A DNA stretch of 64,000 nt from Cephalotrichum gorgonifer (lineage: Eukaryota; Ascomycota; Sordariomycetes; Microascales; Microascaceae): contig ONZQ02000011.1 of assembly GCA_900312665.1 (NCBI GenBank), forward strand, positions 1,202,459-1,266,458. Direction: 5' to 3'. The translations under genes and the position numbers were made by a program. Under the pieces are notes generated by a model that saw nothing but the letters and a program-made list of their open reading frames with translations, did not search any database and was not told where the DNA came from. Below, piece after piece: positions 56,747 to 64,000 of this stretch. How positions within the stretch are numbered: the stretch's first letter is position 1; each line of letters begins with the position of its first letter.

Positions 56747-59198
56747 TTAATCAATCCTGGCCCTCGTCAGCGACCGACCCGTGGGGTTATTCAGGTTGTT
56801 TATCTGCCTGATCGGGCCCTTGCGCGACTTCTTCTTTAGCCGCTTGCGCGCCACCATGACCGGCACTGAGCTCTTGGTCACGAGGTAGTTGCTGAATGAA
56901 CCGAGTATGACCCTGTGCAACGTAGAATCGGTTAGCTTAGGTTCTTGGGTGTAGGAGTGACCGAGGGAAACGATGACCCGCGGATGAGAGGCGGGATAAG
57001 AAAAAGTGAGGTAGGGGAGAGAAAGAAGAAAATATGAAGCAATGTGGAAAGAGGAAGGAAGGGGGAGAAGAGTAAAAAGACTAAGCAAGGTGCAAAGAGG
57101 GAAAAAGGAGAGAAAAGTACAAGAAAAATGCGAGGGGATAAGAGGAGAGGACGGAAGAAGACGATGGAAAGAAAGGAAAGAAAAGAACGAAACCCACCCC
57201 TTGATCGCGCTCCGGCCCCTGCTACCCAGTATCACGAGCGTCGGCTTGACGAGGTCAATCATCTCCAGCACCAGGTGCTTCGAGTTCTTGCAGTGGATCA
57301 CCTCCACGATGACCCTGACCTGCAGCTTCGTCCTCCTCAGCAGCCTCGAGATCCTCCCCGTGATGTCCTCCACCGCCGCCCGCCTCTCCGCCTCAAGCTT
57401 ATCCTGGCTCGCCGCCCCCGCCCCCGCCCCCTCGGCCTTCTCGGGTCCCGACGACACGCTCGCCGAGTCGCCCCCGTTGCTGGTGCCGCTCCCCCCGCCC
57501 AGCCCCGAGGTCAGCACGCTGATGGACGAGGACCGGTGCTGCGCCGGCGCGGGAACCAGCGCCCCCGCGATCCCCGTCTCCTCGCTCTCCTCGTCCAGGC
57601 ACCGCACCACCACGAGCGTGTCCCCGTCCCTCAGCACCGTGCCAACGGCCCACTCCATCGCGTGCGCAGAGTGCTCGCTCATGTCCGTCGCCACGAGGTA
57701 CTTCCTCAGCTTCTTGTGCTCCTCCACCGCCGTCGCCGCCACCCGCGTGAAGTCGCCCCGGTAGATCACCCGCACCGACCGGTTCGCCTCCGTGTCTGAG
57801 AACACGTCCGTTAGCTGCACCGCCATCATCTGCGCCTTCTTGATCTCGTCCCGCTCAATCTCGTTCTCCGAGTTGTTTGCCGAGTTGACAGTCGAGGTAG
57901 GGTGTACCGCCTCCCGGGTCGCCGCTAGCCTCTTCTTCTCCTCCTCCTCGTCTTCGAAGAGGGAGCGGACCTTGTAGACATGTTTACCTAGAGAGAAAGT
58001 GTTAGCTGACTGATGACTCTAATTTCCCCCCTCGTCCACCTCTTTACGTAAGTCTTTCTTATAGAGGACACTACTCACGCTCGTCGTCGGCGGCTTGGAG
58101 CAGGCTGTGCGGCTCTGCAAGATCAGTATCCGAAGCGCTGCTGTGAATGATCCTCGGTGCCGTATCTCTCCCCCTCACGCTCTCGTCGTCATCGTGGTCC
58201 CCCTCGTCTTCACTACTAGTGTAGAGGCCCTCGCCGTCGGGGCCCAGGTACGACTTCTCTAGCCGTCCCTCCCCGGCCTTCTGGCTCTGCACCTTCTGGA
58301 ACGCCAGCGCCGAGAGGGGCCCCTCGGACGCGAGGAGGCTCGCGTTGGACAGGTTCTTGTACGCCTTGGCGAGATCGAGCTGGTACCCGCTGTCTAGCGT
58401 CGCGACCCGCTGGTTGGGCCTCTCCGAGAACAGGCTGGGTTGCGGTGATACTCCCCTCAGGCTGCGCCTTCCATGAGGAGATGTCGACTGAGCCTTGGTA
58501 TTAGCCCTGCGCATGATCGGGCCCATCGAGTGGCGCTGCTGATCGCCGGGTCCCGTGGGCGCAGGGGCGTGTGCCTGCGAGAGCGGGCTACTGACCGAGC
58601 TCCGCCCCGCCTGCTGGTTCGAGAGTGGGATCCCGGTAGAACCCCGCCCCACCTGCTGGTTCCTCTTCGGCATGGGAAGTGACTGGCCCAGCTGAGAGGT
58701 GATGATGTCACCAAACTGGTACCCGGCAAGCGGGTTCGAGCTCCGGTGCGGTGACGAATGCCTCCCCGAGCCGCCCTCAGGCCCGCGGGGTAGCTCGGCT
58801 GTGGAGCGCGCACTCTGGGTGCTCGCCGCAGCCTGCGACGTATCAGACAGAGAGCTCTTGGCGCTATGCGTAGGCCCGGCCGGGGGACTCGCCAAGGGCT
58901 CGTCGAACAGGCTCCGCACCGGCGGCTGGCTCTTAGGCGCGGGAGGCATGCCCACGTCCAGCATGCTCCGGTACTTGACGGCGGCCGGCGGGGGCGACGT
59001 GCTCTTGCGCCCAGGCGACGTCTCGCCGACGTCCAGCATGCTCCGGATGGGAGAGCGGGGGCTCGTGGCGGGGGAGTCTGCGCGGCGCGCCGTGGTAGAC
59101 GACGTCTTGGAGGCGGCTTGGCGCTCCAGGATCTCGAGGATGGCCCGCCGCTCCTCGTCCATGGCGGCCTCGAGGCTCATTGTATTCTTCCCCGACAT
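56747..59198 (-). CDS. Long protein with C-terminal universal stress protein domain
   Basis: Exons 58079-59198, 57198-57987 and 56747-56912 give 691 residues. Residues 1-370 are low-complexity Ser/Pro/Arg, with two SMLDVG repeats (IRSMLDVGETSP and YRSMLDVGMPPA), a related RSLFDEPL, and an acidic patch (EDEGDHDDDES). KHVYKVRSLFEDEEEEKKRL spans the second exon start. The USP (UspA) domain begins near 470 with RKYLVATDMSEHSAHAMEWA and carries the ATP-loop pattern VILGSRGRSAIKG-VILGSFSNYLV-TKSSVPVMVARK, completed across the last splice. A low-complexity Gly/Ser/Ala insert splits the USP fold. The C-terminus is basic. Fungal USP proteins of this shape are thought to act in stress signalling. The last intron is 285 nt and open in frame. 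Confidence 0.9.
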
Positions 59199-60849
59199 GA
59201 TGGGCGGTGGGAAAGGTGTGGTTTTTTTTTTCGGCCGGGCGCTGGTATCTCGACGGCGGGGGTCGTAGAAGCGTACGTCACGCCTTCCTTGGCACTAGAA
59301 ATCCGGGCACAGAGGGAGAGGCTTCGTAGGCTCGTGACGTCGTCGAGGTGATGCGGGGGTTTGTAGTTTCGTGAGTAAGGTCGGCTTCTAGCTTCGGTGG
59401 GCTCCTTCAAGCCGAGTTTAAGTCGGGACAACTATCGGGGGAAGACCTGAGAGTGTCTGTAGTGCCTGTATCGGTACACAATCGATGTTCTTCGGTCCTG
59501 CATTGTTCAGGAAGGGAGACTTCTTAGGCGGACGTAGACGGCGAGTTGGCCATCACGAGGAATAATTGTTTAACTGTAGCTTTAGTTTCGGGCTAACTTC
59601 TGCCGCAAGGCTCAGGTGGCGGTAAGAAAAATGTATTAATTGAAAAAGAAGCGGGTTGCGTTGACGACTGGAGAGCTGGGAGGAGGAGAGGAGAATGAAT
59701 CGGAGAAGTAGAATGGTACTTGACAGGCGATATACATACATGCCTTCCTTGTATTACGTGTGTGACTAAACCTGCTCGCTCGTACGGTAGGTAATAAAGC
59801 AATACTACCCATTTCGGCAATCAGGTGTCACTTGCCCGCCACCACCCAGCGGAACCCCGCGCCTCGCCCGGACTTCCAAGACAATCAATCAGCACCACGG
59901 CACGAGGAAGAGAGAAATCGGGGCTGTGCAACTCTATCTTCTCTACACACCCGCAAGCCTCACCGTTCTCGTGTAATCTCGAGATGCAAACCACCATGCT
60001 CAAGCAACACGATTACATATTCCCATAGGCCATCTATCTCCTAAGGAGCAGAGTAAGCACATGCATGACATCACATCACATGCCAACATGGCACACGCGT
60101 ATTAGAACATTTAAATCTATTATCGACAAATCGCAGCTAAACCACCTCTGCCAACCAAAGTCCAGGCCAGACCCCAAACGAGACTCGTCCAAAGTCCAAC
60201 TGCCTCTTCTCGTGAGATCAGAGGGGGTGCGATGACACTGAGGGCGAGTGTGGGTATAGGTCTGGGTCAGGCAAATGATCGTTGAAAAACCCTCGCAAAC
60301 CGTAACGCCAACCGGATGTCGTGCGGTGCCCCCGTAACAAAAAGAGAAGGAACGAAGAAAAAGAAATCTCAACATCATGCAGGCCGAGACAGCTGCGAGG
60401 GGGGACCACCTGCTGAAAGGTGAGTGCATAGCCCTTCCTTCCTTTGCGCAGTCCTCCATACCACAATCTCTGCCGCACCTCCAGATCATACCAATGCATC
60501 AAAAAAAAATATGCATCGACATCATAACAGCCTCCGTCCACCCAGATTTATCCCCCTCTCCTCACCCCCGGGGGGGGCACACCCCGGTGTGAATATCGAA
60601 ATATCGTCTGGAAGGTGGGGGAGGGTAAATGGACGGAGAAGACATGAAAATAACTTTTCAGAAAACAAGCATCGCATCCGACACCCGGGAATCGACCGTA
60701 ACCGCGCATGCCCCGTAAAACTTTTCCGTAACCGCAATTGCAGATTCCACAAGACCCCATGGTACAATCAAAGTGTGAAGAAACGTGGCAACACAGCCTT
60801 GTGCCGGGGGAGAAGGGCGGCCTGACGCCCCTCCGCCGACTGAGAGCAC
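59199..60849. other. Intergenic 1.65 kb
   Basis: No gene seen. It holds the USP promoter and the PAB1 3' flank. The longest ORFs lack any domain. Confidence 0.55.
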
Positions 60850-63258
60850 TTAGGCCTCCGTCTTCTCCTCCTTCGCCTCCGCCTGGTCCTCGCTAGGGGC
60901 GGCCTGCTGCTTAACGTACTCGTCGTAGACGGTCATAGCCTCGTCGACCTTGTGCTTAAGCGCGTCGCCATCATCGATACTACGGCGTTTGGGGTCAGTC
61001 ACCGGTTCTGCTGTGCGGCAAAATTCCAGGATAAGGATATATGGGGAAATAACTTACAGGTTGATGAGCTCAGAGTTATCCATCTCCAAGAGCATACCGG
61101 TGATCTTGCCAGCGAGGTCGGGCTGCATGGCCTGGATCTTGGGGAAGATGAGCTCTCCGAGCATCTGCTTCTGCTGAGCGGGGCCACCGGCCGCCGCGAG
61201 CTGCTGCTGGAGCGCGGCGAGGTTGCTGCCCTCAGCACCGGCTGCGGGGGGCTGGCCGCGGGCACCCTGCTGGTTAAAGTTACCGCCGTTGCGGCCAGGA
61301 GCAGCGCCACGGCCGACGTTTCCTTGGGGACGAGCATTGGGAGGGTAACCAGGCATGCCCGGGCCACCAGGCATACCGGCCATGTTAGGAGGCATTCCCT
61401 GCATGGGGCTACGGCCGGCGGGAACGTTGCCGCGGCCGCCGGCACCGTGGGCCGCCTGCTGCTGGGCCTGCTGGATAGCAGCAAGGAACTGAGGGTTGTT
61501 GGCCTGGGGGTACGGGCCGCCGGGGGGGAACTGGCCGGGGAGACCGAACATGTTGGGAGGTATCTGGCCAGGCATGCCACGGCCGCCCTGGGGCGGGTAG
61601 CCGGCCGGGGGGAACTGGCCCTGCCTTCCGGGCTGGGGCATACCCATGCCGGGCTGCTGGGGGAAGGGCATGCCACGGCCACCCTGGGGCATGAAGCCAG
61701 GCTGGGCGTAGAAGACGGGGGGCTGCATGTACTGTCCGGACATACCGGCCTGGGCAGCCTGCTGCTGGAGTCGGATCTGGTTGCGAGCTTGGATGCTAGC
61801 CTCAAGCTGACTCTTCCGGACATCCTTGCGCTGGGCCAAGGCAACGTACAGAGGCTTGTTGTTGACCATACGCTGGTTCATCTCGGCGACGGCCTTAGTG
61901 GCGTCGTCGGGGTTGCTGAAGCACACGAAGCCGAAGCCCTTGCTCTTTCCGAGCTTCTTGGCAGCCTTCTCGGGCTTCTTCTCGCCCTCAGTCTCGGCCT
62001 CGGCCTCAGGGGTCGCCTCGGTCTCCACCTTGACCTCAGCGTCCTCCTTAGCCTCGGGCTCCTCCTTAGTCTCGGCGGACTCATCCTTCTCCTCGGGAGC
62101 TTCGGTATACGCATCGCGCATGACCTTGGCAGACGTGATGGGGCCAAACTCGGCGAACATCTGCCTCAGCTTGTCGTCATCAATCTCATCGTCAAGGTTC
62201 TTGATGTAGAGGTTGACGCCCTGGTACTTGTTGGCCTTCTCCATGCGGGCGGCCTCGTACGACTTCCGGAGCTCCTCCTCGCGCTCGTGCTTCTTCTGGG
62301 CCCTGCCGACGAACAGCTCCTGGCCGTGGAAGTCCTTTCCGTTGAGCTCCTCGACAGCCTTCCACGCGGCCTCGTGGCTGGTGAAGTTGACAAAGCCGAA
62401 ACCACGGCTCTTGCCCTCCTGGTCACGAGCGAGGGTGGACGAGGTGATCTCGCCGTACGGGGTGAAGAGCTCGCGGAACTCCTCCTCGGTAGCCTCGGGG
62501 TTGACATTTTTGACGTAGATGTTCGTGAAGTTGGCCTTCATCTCCTCAAACTTGGACTGGCGGTCCTTCTTGGGAATGTGATAGCCGACGTAAACCTTCT
62601 TCTCGTTGAGAAGCATGCCGTTAACGTGCTTGATAGCCTGAGCGGCGGCCTCATCGGTCTCGTAGTGCACGAATCCGTACCCCTTGGAGAGGCCGTTCTC
62701 GTCCTGAGCTACCTTGCAGCTCAGGATGTTGCCGAAGGCCGCGAAGGTATCGTGAAGGGCCTTGTTGTCGATGGCAACATCGAGGTTCTTGATGAAGACG
62801 TTACCGTGACCAGTCTTGCGGAGGGCGGGATCGCGCTGAGACCACATGATCCGGCAAGGCCGGCCCTTGATGAGGGTATAGTTGAGCTCCTCCAGGGCCT
62901 TCTCGCCGTCCGAGGTGGAGTTGTAGTTGACGTACGCGTATCCGAGCGAGCGGCGGGTCACGGCATCGCGGCAGACACGGATAGACGCAACAGATCCGAT
63001 CTGAGAGAAGAGCTCGAAGAGCATGGCCTCAGTGACGGAGGAATCGAGCTCACCAACGTAGAGCGAAGCGGACGCCTGAGGGTGGGGGGCGGCAGAGCCG
63101 GGGGTAGGCCCAGCGGTGTCAAGCTCCTCGCCCTGCTCGGCAGGGGTGACATCGGTGTTGATGGCGGGGGCACTCTTAGCCTCACCTCCGTTGATAGAGG
63201 TGTTGCCGAGATCAGCGGCGAGCTGGTCAACAGCGGCAGAAGCAGAAGGGGCGGCCAT
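60850..63258 (-). CDS. PAB1: Poly(A)-binding protein, cytoplasmic and nuclear
   Basis: Binds mRNA poly(A) tails, promotes translation initiation through eIF4G and controls deadenylation. Exons 61058-63258 and 60850-60979 (78-nt intron, donor GTAAGT, phase 2) give 776 residues. Four RRMs with intact RNP1 motifs: GYAYVNY (106), KGYGFVHY (192), RGFGFVNF (285) and KGFGFVCF (440). RRM4 contains an acidic Glu/Lys/Ala insert at about residues 383-437. A Gln/Gly/Pro/Met-rich linker follows (about 490-670), then the PABC/MLLE domain (LGELIFPKIQAMQPDLAGKI), finished by exon 2 (IDDGDALKHKVDEAMTVYDE). Exon 2 ends in a charged Glu/Lys tail. The start is preceded by a CAT/CCA-rich leader. Confidence 0.98.
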
Positions 63259-64000
63259 AATGTCGGTGGATGGGTGAGTGATGGGTATTTTCGTAGATAC
63301 GACTTCTTTCGGTATATGTGCAAGATCTTCTCTGTAAAGGCGGAAACGGTAGTTAGCACAATAAAATCAAGTCGGCCAGTGGTGTCGCCACGAAGTATAT
63401 AAACCTGGAGGCAAGCATCTTTGTGGATGCGGCACTTCAATGGATGCAACCAGGGGGGGGAGGGGGGAGCAAGTACATTCAAAGAAGACTCCTAGGCTAG
63501 TCGCAAAGAAAGCAGGACCAGCTGATGGGAAGATAATGAAGAATGGGCGATTCGACAAAGGTCAGCGACGAGAGGGACGAGGCTGGACGAAGCTGGTTCG
63601 AGTAATCGCACGGCGGGTGTACGACGGCTTGATGATCGTAGAATCGGGCTCCGTGGTTGTCGTGAATGCGAGCGAAGAAGGCAAAGTCCTCGGTGGAATG
63701 AGAAGAAGATGAAATTAGGATGGAACCGGGGGGTGGTTGAAAGGCGGTGGAGGGATGGAGTTTGGAATTTTCGGAGGAGAGGGTGGTGTGGGAGGTGGGT
63801 GTGGAAGGGAGGGGGGGGGCGTGTGCTTTTTTTTTTCGGGATTTTTTTTTAAGTTTTTGTAAGAGATGGCCGAGAACAGCAAAAAAGTACGAAGACTCCG
63901 TACTTCCGGTCTGATCCCGTTTTTTTTTTTTGTTTTATGGGTTGACGGGGGGGGGGTTTTGTTGCGATAAGTTGTTTGTGGGATTGTGGAGGAGGAAGAG
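63259..64000 (-). promoter_or_regulatory. PAB1 leader/promoter with A-rich tracts and a probable 5'-UTR intron
   Basis: Upstream of PAB1 on the minus strand. A strong 3' splice site (GCTAAC branch at 63352-63357, pyrimidine tract, ACAG at 63332-63335) suggests an intron in the leader; its donor was not identified. At 63827-63936 the plus strand has T10, T9, T5 and T12, i.e. A-rich tracts in the PAB1 sense. A run of A is a possible target for the protein itself. Where transcription starts cannot be seen. Confidence 0.5.

Noticed and set aside
60952..63402. 816-codon plus-strand ORF across PAB1
   Set aside because: Leu/Gly/Val-rich shadow of the PAB1 coding strand; it has no domain of its own, and PAB1 in the opposite frame is certain.
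1..64000. CRISPR arrays, operons, prophage, insertion sequences
   Set aside because: None seen, and none expected: introns, Pol III tRNA and fungal families show a eukaryotic chromosome.

Overview
The window is nuclear DNA of a filamentous ascomycete (Pezizomycotina, probably Sordariomycetes). The reasons are short GT-AG introns of about 60-120 nt with CTAAC-type branch points, two Zn(II)2Cys6 transcription factors, fungus-specific families (fungal rhodopsin-domain protein, exgD-type membrane exo-glucanase, acuK-type gluconeogenesis activator), a Pol III tRNA gene, GC-rich coding DNA and long AT-richer spacers. The class assignment is an inference from gene style. No operons, CRISPR arrays, phage or plasmid features are visible. 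All exon maps below were derived by hand from reading frames and splice signals.

Left third (1-26.5 kb), accessory-leaning: an MFS transporter cut by the left edge; a Zn2Cys6 regulator divergent from a deoxyribose-phosphate aldolase gene; tRNA-Thr(AGU); a seven-helix fungal rhodopsin-domain protein; a secreted BBE-like FAD oxidase; an FAD/NAD(P)-binding amine-oxidase-like protein; a small membrane protein (DUF1757-like); a RING-type protein whose first intron is GC-AG; riboflavin kinase; and the acuK-type activator of gluconeogenesis.

Centre (26.5-46.3 kb): a gene-poor 6.2-kb stretch, then the exgD-type glucanase head-to-head with branched-chain 2-oxoacid dehydrogenase E1-beta, which is tail-to-tail with a nitronate monooxygenase. 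A second gene-poor stretch of 7.4 kb follows, then a tiny three-exon gene for a free-standing dsRNA-binding-like domain just before an assembly gap flanked by poly-G.

Right third (46.3-64 kb), core genes: mitochondrial ribosomal protein uS7m with an apparent one-base frameshift at a G7 run, an unrecognised two-region membrane protein, a long universal-stress-protein-domain protein, and poly(A)-binding protein PAB1 with A-rich tracts in its upstream leader or promoter.

Functionally most genes are independent units. The one plausible local group is MFS transporter + Zn2Cys6 regulator + deoxyribose-phosphate aldolase (1-7.5 kb), which could be a small catabolic module; this is inference from adjacency. 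I did not find a convincing new multi-gene system. The most unusual items are the stand-alone dsRBD-like gene, the uS7m frameshift, the phase-neutral stop-free intron inside the USP domain, and an orphan core promoter near 3.4 kb.
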